64,000 nucleotides of DNA from Acanthaster planci (lineage: Eukaryota > Echinodermata > Asteroidea > Valvatida > Acanthasteridae), in the NCBI RefSeq assembly GCF_001949145.1, contig NW_019091632.1, forward strand, positions 1 to 64,000. Direction: 5' to 3'. The notes below the pieces were generated by a model. The model was given only the letters and a program-made list of their open reading frames with translations, was not told the DNA's origin and made no database searches. Each line of letters opens with the position of its first letter. Within the stretch, counting starts at the first letter, position 1. A program made the position numbers and the translations under genes. Shown here piece by piece: positions 42,701 through 55,541 of this stretch.

Positions 42701-45700
42701 ATGCCCTACTTCGTTGACAATTTTTCTGTTTACGATTTAATTCTAATTTAATAATTAGATTAATAACTCAATCTTTGCAAGTAAAAAATAAAAGTTACAG
42801 GCTACTGAAAGAGGGCAGACTGTTAGAGTCGACTGAGCACTTTCCTAAAATCATTACAAAAATTTGGTAAAACTTCAGAACTATTTGTAACCTCCCCCCC
42901 CCGAAAAAACCTATCACTTTGAATGTTTTTAATTTAATTCACCTGTTGATGAAGTTACCAAGATTATTCAGCAGTTCGCTGTTATTCTTCACCATGAGGT
43001 CTGCCCAGCTGAAGGTACTGTCCATGGTCTCTGGGCGTACGTACAGCAGGTAGAAGCGCCAGATGTCACTAGGGATGCCTGTGTCCTTGGCCATGTCGCC
43101 AAACACGCCGATCCCCCGGCTCTTGGAGAACTTGCCGTCTTCGTAATTCAGGTATTCTGAAATCGGAAATTAACAGTACTGGTGACGTCTTGTGGCTTCA
43201 GTTCAATCGATTTCAAACATGACATTACACACTCAAATTCTGTTTTGTCTATGATGCAAGATCTGTTTGAAGTCATTGCTTAATGGTTTTCGGTAAGTAG
43301 CCTGGAACTACCAAAACTTATGGAACAATCAACTTCTCTCCAGTACTTCTGACTGATTATTGCTGAAAATACGTTAGTGTGCTCGAGTAATTCCGAAGCC
43401 TCAATGAGCTTCAGGCCTGTTGCTGATTGTCACGAAAGCCAAGCCAAGGCTAAAAAACAAGATGCAAACTGACGCTTATAGAGGTCCAAGTCAAAGAGAG
43501 TACAGGTACATCAACCTGGACCATCATACAATCCAGCATTTCTACATTCGAAAGTAATCGTCATAAAGTCCAAACGTACCAGCTGCAATGAGGTGATTGA
43601 CGATGGTGTAGTTGTCCTCAGCTCCAATCAGCGTGCAGGGAAACACCACACTGTGGAATGGGATGTTGTCTTTGGCCATGAAGTTGTACAGTTCCACCTT
43701 CCAGACAAGGAGAAAAAGGTACTACATGTATACCGCCCCCTCGGGGAAAAATGCAGACATGCAACCCGCATGCATTCTCACATGCAGTGGCCTTTATTCA
43801 CAAGACGCCCATTGTGGATTGTGTTCCCCCAAATCCATGTCCTGTGCTGACATGCTCCAATATGGAAAGGAACCTGACTGTTTGGTGACAATTACAGGTA
43901 CAGCCTTGTTGGAAATTTCTGTTGTTTGGAAAACAGGTGTCGTGAGGTTTATCCATATATTGGCATTACCCATCTGAGCACAAGGATGGTAATGCATAAT
44001 CTGCCACCTATGCCATCAACTTCATTCCCATTTGTATGATTTTAGGAAATGTGTACAGGGATCACCTTGCTTGTGATTCAAGATGGCTGACTCAAGAAGG
44101 GCAATTGTTCTAATCGTCATCCGCATGCTACTCAGAATGAACAATGTAATGTAAATGAGTCAATAGCTTGTAACTATACCACTTATTCAAGGCAGTAAGT
44201 ATACCATTCTGTCAATCAAATATGTACCACCTAGTCAATGCTATACTATGTATGAAAAATACACCATTTTGTTCATGTTTACCCATAGGTTTTATGCACA
44301 TTCTGATGAAAATTAAGATGCCCATACTTTGTGCCATTCCAACCAATGCATGTAAGCACACAGCATCCTACACACCCTAGTTCTCATTAGTAACCCCACA
44401 GTGCCAGTAAACATGGAACTCCCAGAAATAAAGTTCAGTAGTGCAACTCTGCATAGCTGCTACACAGGCAATAGTGCTTGAAAGATCTAGCTACACTTAG
44501 CAAAGATCAGGGTAGTACCGGTCACCGGCAATATACACTGTATAAAATATGGGCTGGTAACTTGTTTCTTTTCTGAGCAAACTTTCTGAGCTCAGTGCCT
44601 TCATGATATTTATCCAAGGTAAAAGTTGATTCAACTTTGGTCAAACATCCCCCTATCTGCCCCACTCTCCCTTCCTACTCCAGACTCCCCCAACAGCTTT
44701 ACCTCCTCTGGGTTTTTCCACCACCTCTCCCACTGGTCCGTGTAGTTGGCCGTGATGGACGGGTAGCCGATGGGCGCGTCAAACCAGACGTAGAACACCT
44801 TATCCCGGAAGCCATCCAGGGGCACCGGGGTGCCCCACTTCAGGTCCCTGGTGATGCAGCGGGGCTTGAGGCCATCCCGCAGCCAGCTGGAGGTGACGTA
44901 CTTGGCATTGGCTGTCCAGTCACCCGCTGCTGCCACCCGCTCGAAGTAGGCCTGAACCTGGGGCTGCAGCTTGGGCAGGTCCAGGAAGAGGTGCTCCGAG
45001 TTCTTGATGATGGGGGACTTCTTGCAGACTTTGCAGCGGGGTTTCTGAGTAAAATATTGACTTGTTATTGACCAAGGTATTATTTTGGGCCAAAAATCCG
45101 ACTTTAGAAAGAGGCAAGGTACATTAGCCTGCTTTTTCAAACATATTCATAAATGCCTAAAACAGTCTCCTGATTCAACAACGTGCAACTTGACCGTGTA
45201 TTAACATTTAATAATGCCCACTGAGAAGTGATAATGCCCGCTGCGTAAATCAAGCACTGGCACCTGGATACAAGGCAGTTTAATCGATTCTGATTGGTCA
45301 AGAGTCTGTGTGCAAGCGGCTTGCAACACATGTTCCAAGTCCATATAAAGAGAGTCTTGGACAACTTGCACAAGGAATATTCCACAAAATGGATGGGGGT
45401 GTTCAGGAAAATGAAAGTAAAATTCCAGAACAAAATTGTTGGAAATCCATCATAAATTGACTTCTTTTGACTCCAACTACAAAAGGTATTTATGAATGGG
45501 AATGAAGATGTGCTTGGCCAGTCTTAAACTAACGTTTAAGACAGGCTCAGGAGACTGAACACTGATAATGCCCTCGCCGCGTCCATTCTCCTGAGGTGGT
45601 CTTAAACACATATTTAAAACTGGCCAACCACATATTTATTCCCTTATTCAAAAGCCACAAATGCAGACTCTCTTCAACGTCAATTGTACAGTATTTCTCA

Positions 45701-48700
45701 ATACAAACTAGCAATCTGCAAGACTCAAAGGCCCTGCCACGGAGCATTCGCTGTGAAAATGCAGGCCACGTACAGCTCCAAGTTCCACTCTAACATACAG
45801 TGTCTCTCCACGGACTAGTGGGAGGCTCATTTCAACCCTTCAGCTGACTCAGGTGTGCACACCACATACTGACAATGAAGTTCAACAGTGGCCACTTTGG
45901 GACAAGACACTCAAATCCAAGAATTTGTCAACATTCACAGACCCGTTCAACTTCATTTGTTTTGAGTGATTACCTTGAGCTCTGTGGCATTGATGAGTTT
46001 GCCACACTTGTCGCACTGGTCCCCCCTGGCGTCGGGATAGTAGCACAGGGGGCAGGTGCCCTCCACAAAGCGGTCAGCCAGGAACCGATTGCACTTGACA
46101 CACAGCAGCTGCTCCACCGTGTCCTTGAGAAGGAAGCCGCGCTGGTGGAGACGGAGAAAAATATCCTGGGCAATCCTGGAAGGACGACACAGAAAAGCAC
46201 AATTGAGACAAGACAAGGTTGGAAGCTACAAACAAAAGCTCTGATGAGGAACTTACATCTCAAAAGAATCGGGTCAAAGTTTTGCGTACAAAACAGTCGT
46301 CATCCTAGACAAAAGAGGAACACGGGCACAAAGATGGGGCATCAAAGAAGTCATCTCAGGAAAAGAACTCTCACTCATGAGAAAGGGCAGGCTACAGTTT
46401 TTATCTGTCACTTTCTTGGGACCGGCCTTTGAACGCCTCCCTGGCCATCTGACACATGGCCTTTGAAGGCGGTCTTCAACTGCCTTACAAAATCGAAAGG
46501 TTCAGGCGCAATGTTGTCAACCAAAAGCGTAAGATCTGGTGGCTGATTAAATTACAGACACCACTGTACCTAACTAAATGACTGAAAACATACCTCACCA
46601 TCTGTAAGATACTCTTAATGCCAAGCTAAAGGTGTGTGGCACTACCCAGGGTATTCCGAGTGTGAGAAATGAAAGTCTGTGATACAACCTGAGATTTCCT
46701 GGGGATAGGTAGGGACGTGATATACCTAGCAATATTCTGAGTATTACATCTGAGATGCGCACGAGAAATGCCACTAAGAGCCCTGATAATTCACACGAAT
46801 TTTGGCCTTCGCTTTCATTTTCTCCACGTACTCCGTTTGCTGTTTGGTTGTCGTCCTCCCAAAATAATCAAAGTCGATGCTGAACCAGGTGTAGACGTCA
46901 TAGTGGATGCGGTAGTACTTATCGCAGATTTGCTGGGGGGTGAGCCCCTCGGCCAACGCCTTGGTTTCTGTGGCCGTCCCGTACTCGTCGGTCCCGCAGA
47001 TGTACAGGCAGTTGTAGTTCCTCAAACGACAAAATCTGGAGCAGAGAAAAAAAACAAATTTGACAGAACCCTGAAAAATGGAAGGAGATCAAGAAGGGTA
47101 CAATGGGTTGAAAGGCTGCCTCGTGACAATGTGTTGGAAGTCATCTTTAAAATGCCAATGTCTTGATCAAATTTTCAAAAGTCTATACAAAAATGCCAAT
47201 ACAGTAAAGATTGAGGAACTGTGTCAGCAATGCCATTGTGCGACTAAACTGTCCATTTTTTTTGGCTATGCTGAACACCATCAAACAGGTGCTGTGCAGT
47301 TGCATCAGTGTTGGGCAACTGCATCTAAAAGTAAGAGAGGCGGACCAGCACAGAATTGAGTGAAGAACCCTCGCTGGTTCTTCTGTTGGACTTTAAGGCA
47401 CATGTCTGAAAGTTGTGGCTGCGGCTGAATAAAACAGGGTCACTTATGGAAGCCAACAGCTAGCGGCTGAAGCCAATTCCCATAGATGCCTGTGTTAAGC
47501 CCAGCCCCTGTCGGGCAGGGGATGTTGTGTATTTTCGTGGCGGAAGGGAGGAAGGGTTCTTGACCACAGGTTCAACGGCAGCCCCTGGATGATGAGACCA
47601 CGCACCTTGAGAACACGTCGGCGCTCAGCACGCAACCGATGATATTGCCCAGGTGGGGGACGTTGTTGACGTAAGGCAAGGCACTGGTGATCAAGACGTT
47701 GCGCCGATCCTTCTCCGGAAGACTGTGAGAAGAAGAAAAACGAGGAAGATGACTTCGGGAAAAAAGGGGCTCATATAAGCCAGAGGCGAGGGCACGAAAG
47801 AAGGAAGGAGCTGAACATATGAGGAGTAAGGGATGGGTATGTGGGAAGGGGAAGAGAAATGGGCATATGGGGAAGGGTCGTGGTTGGGTACAGGGAAGGA
47901 CAGGGGATAGGGGTATAGGGAGGGGTAGTGCTTAGGTATGGGGGGTACTTGGGCTTGGTGTACAGGGAAGGATGGGGGTTTGGGGAAAGGCAGGGGCATG
48001 GTATATTAGGTAGGGTAAGGGCCGTGACAAGTGATGTGAAGTAAGAGGGGTCGGGGATGAGGCAGGGATGGAAAGTTGGAATGCACACAACATTAATCTC
48101 TACAGTACACTGGCTAAAACCGCAATCAAATGCGACAACATACAGCAGTAGTCAGAGGGAGAAATCTTGCCCTGAAACTTGTCAACCATTTCAAGACCAA
48201 ATGGCCTCAGAATGCAAGCCTGCCAGCTGCCACAAGACTACAATTCAATTTGATTCAAGATCCACACCTTACACTGTTTCAGCACCGTTAATCATATGCT
48301 GCCGGGAAACCCGGTTTTGGGTACCTTGGGTTTGTATGCATAGCCAGGGTGCACGAAATCGGACAAAAGAGCTGGGCCTTGTAACAAAAGACCGTGCTCA
48401 GAGCAAAAGACCGAGCTCAGAGCAAAAGACCGAGCTGCTGGGAATTGCAAATATTTTTCAGTTGTCAATAGCGGAGAAAATCCGTCATTTGTTTTGAAAA
48501 ATTATACCACTGTTTGTGGCATTCAGCGCGAGCGGATTACCACCTGGGACAAAGGCACTTCAGCACTCCTACGATGAGCGATACAATACCACTGCACACT
48601 AACCTGGCCCGAATTGAAAAGACAACAGCAGCGCACTGCGCCAGTTTCGGGAACAAAAGAAACTTATGTATCACCACACAATTGGGGCTCTTTTAAAAAG

Positions 48701-51700
48701 GCGGCAGGCCTGGCTGAAATACTCGGGCATCAATAGATGATGTCTGTCAGATTAGAGGAGCCACCAGACAGTCACTCAATAGGGTTTAGGCATTCAGGAA
48801 AAAAGAAAAAAGTTTTTGAAAATTTTTGAAAAGCAAAGATATTGAAAAATTGCCAGTATGTAGGCACTGCATATTCAACAGGCACCCGGCAGGAAGTAGT
48901 TAAGGTGAGAGGCAAGGTCTACACTTACAGCGGATGGTTTCTCGCCCTCGGCGTCGGTGCGTCGGCTTTACCGAGCAACCAAGCCTGCCTGGCACGCTCA
49001 ATCTCTTCACTCGTGACGTCCTGCTTGACAGAAAACCAACCAAAAAGCATCGTTGATACAAACGCACAGCATACATTCAAAACGTCCCTGGGAATAATGC
49101 TCTCATATTGATGACAGTTTCGTCCTGTAACAGTGTTCATTGTAAGCGAGCATTTCCAACTTCCAGGCATGCTGTCCCTTAACTAGGTCTAGATCTATGT
49201 CTTCACCCAGTTGGGTAAAACTGACAACAGGTGCGGCCTCAGCCCTGAAAGCCCATTTTGGACATGACCAGATTTTTTCTTTACAAAGTTTGACTCCATG
49301 CAAGTACTCATAAGAGTAACTACAAACAGGCAGTTTTTGAGGTATCACTCAGACAACAGACGCAGCCACAGTTCTGAAAGCCTGTTTTGGACATGCCTTA
49401 AATATTTCATCAAAGTTAACGTTACAGCTATGTTGTGTAAGAGATTGTAAGTGCAACCGTGCACAAGCAGTCTTTGACTTTACATTCAAGACAAAGTTTC
49501 CTCTTACCTCGGTGTCGGCAGACTCTTCGTCTTTTGCCGTCCTGGCATCCCCAACGGGCATCTGAACAATGGGCTGGGCCAAAATGGATGCCTTGAAGCT
49601 GCCGGCTCCCTGGCTGTGGGTTACCACAGCAACGCTGGCTTCAAACGCCTTCTGCCCGCTGAGGCCCCTGAACCAGGATTCCACGTGGGGGTAGGCGGGG
49701 AGGAGATCAGACCTGGTGGCCTGCGCTGGGTACAAGGCTGACCAGACACTGATATCTGCCACTGATAAGCCATTCTGAAAGCACAAGGAGAGAATGTTTT
49801 CTATGCACATTCAAAATACAGGTGTAAACAAAATTATGTGTACACTGAACTGTCATGATTAAACTTGAGGATGGCAAAGACATGGCCAATATATCCATCA
49901 GCAGGTGGACATTTGGCTAGGTGTCTTTGCTAAGCATAAGCCCTTTAGCTCCATATATCCATCAGCAGGTGGACATTTGGCTAGGTGTCTTTGCTAAGCA
50001 TAAGCCCTTTAGCTCCAAAATCTAAAGATGTACAGTACAACTTCACAGTCTCCATACTTGACCAAATCCGAGATATCAAGCCCAATGCAGTCTGGACTAT
50101 TACCATATTTGGACAGCCTATTATGCTACAATCTTGTGCAATCTGACCAATCACAAGGCTTGTTCTAGCGGCCTACAACGGATTGCATGGATGTTTCTAG
50201 GTTACAGGGTGCTTTTCTTACATGTTGGAGCATATGGAACAAAAACACTAACGACAAATTTCAATTACAAAAATTAGACTGGCTGTGCAAAAAAAACCTG
50301 ACTACAAACAAAACTAGAAGTTCTAAAACACGTTAGTACCGATGGGATTTAAAATTTGTAGTTGCCAACTTGAGATATTCAAAATTGAATGTCGACAAAA
50401 ATTGCTCAATCAGTATAGGAAAAGTCACTATGCCCATATGTGGTAATACCCTAGACTGCAATGTGCGGTGTCTAGGCGGTACGAATCTTAAACTTCTCAA
50501 AAGCCTTCAAAAGACTGGACGACGTTAAATCCTGGGGGTCTACTTCAAGATTTCAGACTGGGACACACTACACCCACATGTAAATGAGGTTCCACTTCTT
50601 TCCCTCACTTCAAATCTGAATTAATTTCAGAAAAAAAATGTGAAACACATTGTGGTGTTACAGATGGGCAAAATTTTCCATCTGGAAAAGGCTTCAAGCA
50701 TTATGCAAGGAGGAAAGCTTGGGCCAGGCTTGGGCCGGCCCTCGGTCACAGAAGCCAGAGCTGTCACCACATTAGGTCTCGAACTCAAACATCCTTCGGT
50801 AAGAACATACGGTTCACCCTGCCCTCTTACACTTTTGGATGGGAGGGGCATGGAATCTGCCTCCCCCCTATGACTTCACCAATCCCTTGCCAAACCTGTT
50901 TCAAATTTAGCATGCATGTACGGCAGACATTCATTACGAGTACATCTCTCAAGATTCTACTCTTTCCCCCTTTTAGGGCGGAGTGAGTCGTGATGCCAAC
51001 TCTGTTTGACTGAATTCCCCTCTCTTTGTCTTACCCCAACCAGATACCGGTTTCCCTGCAGGGAACTGTTGAGGTGAGTCAGCAACGGTTTCAAGCAGTC
51101 GGCGTTGGCTTTGCCACTCCCGTATAACAATGCCAAGAACGATCCAAGCACGGGCTGAGTACAGAAAAGCAGAAACCTCAAGGAGTCAGAGGGTGGAATA
51201 TGACAATCCTGCAGAATCGCTCTTGAAGACCGAACCCTTTTTTTCAAACATCAGGACTGCAACCTGTAACTCTACGATCAGAGAGGGCCCACGGTTTTCT
51301 GGGACACTACATTCTGGTACGTGTGAAAGAAACGCAATTTAAAATTGATACTTGTCAGGTCTCAATCTTCACTAGCAGTTTCTGATTAAATTTCTACAGC
51401 ACACAATCCCGTGGCCAGGGTAAAATTACATATGTCCTCAAGGGTAAGCACGCGCACACACTGGAACAATTTCAAATGTTTCTTGTAAGTGCAAAGAGGA
51501 ATAAAACACAAATCCTTGCAATCTTGACTGAACAGAAACTGTAGATGGTAAAAACAAAAGGCACAGATTTTTGCTGACACAGAGGACAGGAATGGGCCTT
51601 GGACAAATTAAATGCCTGCGACAACACATCCCAAGATGTTCGTTAACGAAAAGTAACCCTAATCCAAACATGCATGTCAACCATGGCCACGTATGGTAGC

Positions 51701-54700
51701 CTTGAATTCCACATGATTCGCACATGATACAAACAGCACAAAAGGCACCACATATCCAACATGCGCACCTGCAGTTGCGTAGCCTCCCACTCCAGCCACT
51801 CATCCACCTGTGTGTCATCAACATCCAAGGCACCTTGGGCAAGCAGATACCTGGCACATGATAGCATTCACATGTCTGTCAGTATTTCATCAATGACAAA
51901 TAACATTCCGGTACAATGGGACTTTTCCTTCACACAAAAATTCAAAGCGGTATTTCAGTATCCAATGCTTTTACAAGGGGCCCGAGAATTCTTCATTCTT
52001 ATAGCCAAACCATGCAACAATGTTAATAACTTGACCGGGGATCACATTATTACATTTATGAGGTTGGGTCTTGACCAGCATGATGTTGAAAGTACTATCC
52101 GCCTTGAGCAGAAGCACCCCTTCATCGGTTGAAAAGAGCCATGTTGGTCGTGAGTGTTCATTTTGTTGGTAGTGACATGCCCATAATGGGTGCATTTCAT
52201 AATCATTTGCAAAGTGCAGTTCCGACCAAAGGAGCTGCCTTTGCTTGGAAAATTGTGCTTCCTATTGGTCAAGGTCAGGGCTTATTACGTCCTATAAAAT
52301 GCACAGTGCTTTCTGACAGCTTCTGAGAATTAAAAAAAAATAAGCTTGACTCGAACCCTCAGCTTGTTTGACATTCACGACTCACCTGCATATACTGTTT
52401 GCAGAAAAAATGAAATCTCCATTGCCCAGATTGAGAACTGGCAAACGATTCTTCCTCAGGTAAGGCACAACATGATCTACAGGCAAAGCAGAACAAAGCA
52501 ATTCATGTACATATGTGTAGGAAACAAGGTAGAGACAACACAGGGGTGAGATCAGAGGAAATTGAAATATCCATGAAATAATCACCAGAGGTTTTGAGGG
52601 ACCCACAGCAGCGTAGGGTCCATGGTATATATTTGTGTTTGCCAAAAGGTATCCCTTCAAATACCATTTTCCTATTTTCCACGTAAAAACACTGTTATGG
52701 TAAACCTGGATTTCCAGATTTTAAATGCTGGTATCATTGTCTTCATTGTACACGTAGTTGAACCCTTGCAAACAATTTCGGTGAACGTCCAAAATTAAAA
52801 AACAGTGGCGTCTGGAAATTGGTCACAAATTCCACACACTTTAACACATCTAAGAAAATCCCTCATTAATATAAGACTTTCTTTGAAGTTGATAAAACTC
52901 TGATGAGTTGTTTTTACCTTCACTCACATACCCAACTACAAGTCTGTCAGTTCATTTTCTTCTTTTTTGAAAGGTTGAAAGTTTTGAAAGGCTTCATTGT
53001 ACACTTCAAACAAAATAAAAATGAAAAATCAGGTCAAAATCAGAAAAACTGAATCTGACTGAAACTTTGTAGCAGCTATTTAGTGGGAAACTCAAGATTT
53101 GAGAATGGGAATGTTGATGAAATTTCTCCTATTGACAATAGTATTGTGAAATTTGGGGAAAAAATATCATTCCAGCAAGGCACTGGAGGCCAAAAATCAA
53201 AGTGTGCCACGTGGGAACAGGTCAACTCATACCTTGGACAACTCATACCATGGACAACTCGTACCTCCAGTAAAGACAACTCATACCGTCACAGAAATCA
53301 GAGCTTCCTCAAAGCATATTATTAAAGTAATTAACTTGAACAATAATTTGATTTCTTAGTCATGTGTTCGTCACCTAATTTGCCATTTTGGCTACACTGC
53401 CTTCCCTACATTAACGTGAGATGCATCGAGGTCATGCACGTGTGCGCGCGCCGTCAGACAACTGACGCTAGTCAACATGGCCAGCCATTGTTGCGTTCAT
53501 TTCGGAATCTTCACCGTGCAGTCCATCGTGATGTTCGAGTGATGTCATGTTTTCATTTACTTCAGAGTTTATAAAGTAATGTCAGTTGTAACTTGTCCCC
53601 CCCAAAAAGAATTTTAATAAGGTAACCACCCCCCCAAAAAATGAGATCAGAAACATATCCAAAAGAAATCAAGATAACAAGTTTTTTTAAGTATACCAAC
53701 CCCCCCTGCAAAGGTACTAAACAAAGCCATCATTCCCCTAAAAATGAAAAAGTCCAATTACGTTTTCCCAGAGCCATTAGAATAAATTGAAGTCCCCCCC
53801 GAATTTAGAGTTTAGTAAAGTCCCCCCCTGAATATCAATAAAGAAGTCAAGTTGGTATTAAAACGGTCGGGTAGTTCGACATTCGTCACGTAAACTGACA
53901 GTGCAAACGCCCGCAGGCAGGCACTACGCAGAAAATCATGCTGGCACTGAATTGAGATCCCTATGGGAGATTTATGAAGATTTTTCCTAGATATGTTTGT
54001 CAAATCTGATCTTAAACATGCTGAAAAGGCAGAGGAAGAAAGTTACAACTGAAATGATAGCATGAGGGTACAAGAGGTCTTAACTCAAGGTACGAGTTGC
54101 CCAAAGTACGAGTTGGCCCAGGCTAGGTACGAGTTGCCCGCGGTACGAGTCTTCCAAGGTACGAGTTGACTCGAAAGCTGCCACGTTAGCAAGGAACAGT
54201 GTGGTTAGGCATGTTCACTACGCATGTTAGGGTACATTTACATCAACAATCACCGATCTTACAATTTACAAATTATCGTCAACACACCATCAACACGCAC
54301 ACTATACCATCCAAGCCTCTTGTAAAACACATTCAAAATTAAGAGCAGTAGTATTTGACCATAAAATTTTTACAACAAGGGCATTTTGGCTAAACTACAA
54401 AAAATCAGAATCTTGAAAATTGCCATCTGTAGTTTAAGGCAAAATACTATTATTACTAGCAAAATGGCAGTCAACAGCTAAGCCCACACTGCTTACAGAA
54501 AAAGGGTTTCAACCATTTATTGACGGCCATCACTTGACACTTTGCACATGCACAAACCTTATACATTGGTATGAAAAATTGTGTTTTCTCAGTCTACGAC
54601 TTTGTATTTTCCCTCCTAAATTGAACATTTCTGGACATGTTTTTGCTTTCTGCTGGCTAACAATTAGTGACAAGTCCCTGTAGGGGATAATTACTGGCGT

Positions 54701-54872
54701 AACTCTTCCCCTGCATCAATAACTGTCTTCCATCTTTTCTACCTAGTACCTCCATGCTTCCATCCTCACCCGTGTTTTCAACTTCTTCCACGTCCAGTTT
54801 AACCCCTGCAAGACATGCAGCAATAACAGCCTTAAGACAGTGCTGATTCCCTTTATCTGTCAATAGTTTCAT
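38902..54872 (-). CDS. MARS1: Cytosolic methionyl-tRNA synthetase, complete (17 exons)
   Basis: The enzyme attaches methionine to initiator and elongator tRNA-Met using ATP. Exons, 5' to 3' on -: 54770-54872, 52386-52476, 51769-51850, 51035-51154, 49508-49774, 48929-49020, 47606-47722, 46832-47035, 45974-46175, 44703-45044, 43580-43697, 42943-43156, 42008-42244, 41210-41393, 40461-40538, 39609-39728, 38902-39096. The total is 2766 nt, 921 residues, close to the human enzyme (900). Phases match throughout. Order: GST-like domain (1 to about 220), Rossmann core with the HIGH-type PHLGN (274-278), metal-binding knuckle region, KMSKS-type KFSKSRG (588-594), anticodon-binding helices, WHEP domain (about 846-893), Lys-rich tail. 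The start is ATG 54870-54872, matching the family N-terminus. In animals the GST-like part tethers it to the multi-synthetase complex (known). Confidence 0.97.
40461..42244 (-). CDS. MARS1: MARS1 exons 13-15: anticodon-binding helical domain
   Basis: The exons carry [59 protein letters not shown] and GHKIGT, then [15 protein letters not shown]. These match the alpha-helical bundle that reads the CAU anticodon. Exons 13 and 14 join in phase 2 across gtgagt and cag. Confidence 0.94.
41744..41905 (-). repeat. Two tandem tRNA-like SINE fragments in a MARS1 intron
   Basis: Two related units of about 89 bp (41744-41832 and 41833-41905) share 'gactgaa.ga', 'aggcttcc', 'gtatt.gaacccatgacc' and 'tgcttaca.g.gcagag'. 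On - each carries a box B-like GGTTCGAATAC or GGTTCAAATAC. A third, shorter relative lies near 39430-39475. The orientation is antisense to +, sense with MARS1. Confidence 0.5.
42943..43697 (-). CDS. MARS1: MARS1 exons 11-12: KMSKS loop
   Basis: Exon 11 holds [15 protein letters not shown] and GAEDNYT. Exon 12 holds [20 protein letters not shown], where KFSKS is the eukaryotic form of KMSKS that stabilises the adenylation transition state. [16 protein letters not shown] and NNLGNFINR follow, leading into the anticodon domain. Confidence 0.96.
44703..46175 (-). CDS. MARS1: MARS1 exons 9-10: metal-knuckle insert and second catalytic part
   Basis: CxxC pairs occur in order: CVKC, CPLC, CDKC and CKVC, consistent with the zinc-knuckle insert of this synthetase class. 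Then come the conserved [33 protein letters not shown] and [13 protein letters not shown], which form the methionine pocket and core. Confidence 0.95.
46832..49020 (-). CDS. MARS1: MARS1 exons 6-8: linker and first Rossmann half with HIGH motif
   Basis: Exon 6 carries [15 protein letters not shown]. Exon 7 carries [19 protein letters not shown] and [11 protein letters not shown], the ATP-binding HIGH signature. Exon 8 carries [31 protein letters not shown] and [11 protein letters not shown]. The exon 8 donor must be gtacgt at 46831-46826 (phase 2). Reading through gives non-family sequence. Confidence 0.95.
47761..48070. repeat. G-rich purine tract in MARS1 intron 6
   Basis: The + strand is dominated by GGGG, GGAAGGGG, GGGTATGG and AGGG blocks for about 300 bp, with C-rich sequence on the MARS1 sense strand. 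Many G-runs of three to six are spaced by one to seven bases, compatible with G-quadruplex formation on the MARS1 template strand (inference). Confidence 0.6.
48385..48437. repeat. 19-bp tandem repeat, about 2.8 copies
   Basis: The unit 'caaaagaccgagctcagag' repeats at 48385, 48404 and 48423 (last copy partial), with one change in the first. It lies in MARS1 intron 6. Confidence 0.8.
49508..54872 (-). CDS. MARS1: MARS1 exons 1-5: GST-like N-terminal domain
   Basis: The exons encode [12 protein letters not shown], then [30 protein letters not shown], the conserved [49 protein letters not shown] and a variable linker. The WLEWEATxLQ and L(A)DI.(V/L)W motifs are shared with vertebrate MARS1. 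This domain mediates contacts in the synthetase complex rather than catalysis. Confidence 0.93.
49889..50016. repeat. 64-bp perfect tandem duplication in MARS1 intron 4
   Basis: The unit 'atatatccatcagcaggtgg...' occurs at 49889-49952 and again, identical, at 49953-50016. Identity implies a recent event or an assembly artefact. Confidence 0.9.
53215..54175. repeat. Facing arrays of CAACTC(G/A)TACC in MARS1 intron 1
   Basis: At 53223-53290 the word CAACTCATACC or CAACTCGTACC recurs four times. At 54089-54170 its reverse complement GGTACGAGTTG (and variants) recurs five times. The two arrays face each other about 0.8 kb apart, and C-runs (near 53599, 53628, 53700, 53795 and 53823) punctuate the middle. 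This looks like a long fold-back or MITE-like element. Confidence 0.6.
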
Positions 54873-55463
54873 CCTGGAAACGTTGCCTACAACGCGTTAA
54901 CCAAGCAGTAAAAGCAGAATTTTTAAACAAAATAACACCACTAGTACTACCAGACGGCCGAGCCAGAGTCATGTCAGAGGGGTTTTTCCAAAACGTTACC
55001 TTCATTCCACTTCCAGATTATGTAAACATGAGATTTGAGGATCCCTGACTGGGGGGGCTACGGCTGACAATAGAACTATCATTTAGCTTCAGGAACTCTA
55101 AATCTATCAAAAACTGATGCAAATATTAGGAAGACGTTCCATTGGACTTAGACAGTAAGTGCTCATGGATCACTCTTCGGCGACATATGAAGCGGAACTA
55201 GGGACGAAGTCGGGATTTGAAATATGGCCATGTGCACACAGGAGCCTGGTCTTACATCAGCCAGCTGCAAGAACAATATCAGACGGCTGTTTCATTAACC
55301 TCGATCACCCCCGGCTTTAGAACACTAGCGCCCTCAATACACAACTACAAAAGCACGCTGGTTGCATAAAGCAAAGATTGCATAGAGCCACGATATGCAA
55401 TCTGTTGCATAAAGTAGGTAGGCCTATAATTTTCAAAAGGTAAAGTATATTTTACCCAAGATA

Positions 55464-55541
55464 TATTTTTAGATGCATCTTTTCTATTTTCGGAAAAGAA
55501 TGTATTTTTAGATGCATCTTTTCTATTTTCGGAAAAGAATA
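55464..55541. repeat. 39-bp tandem duplication
   Basis: 'tatttttagatgcatctttt...ggaaaagaat' is repeated at 55464 and 55503 with near identity. Confidence 0.85.

Noticed and set aside
44637-45071. 144-codon frame on + opposite MARS1 exon 10
   Set aside because: It is the antisense shadow of a strongly conserved coding exon.
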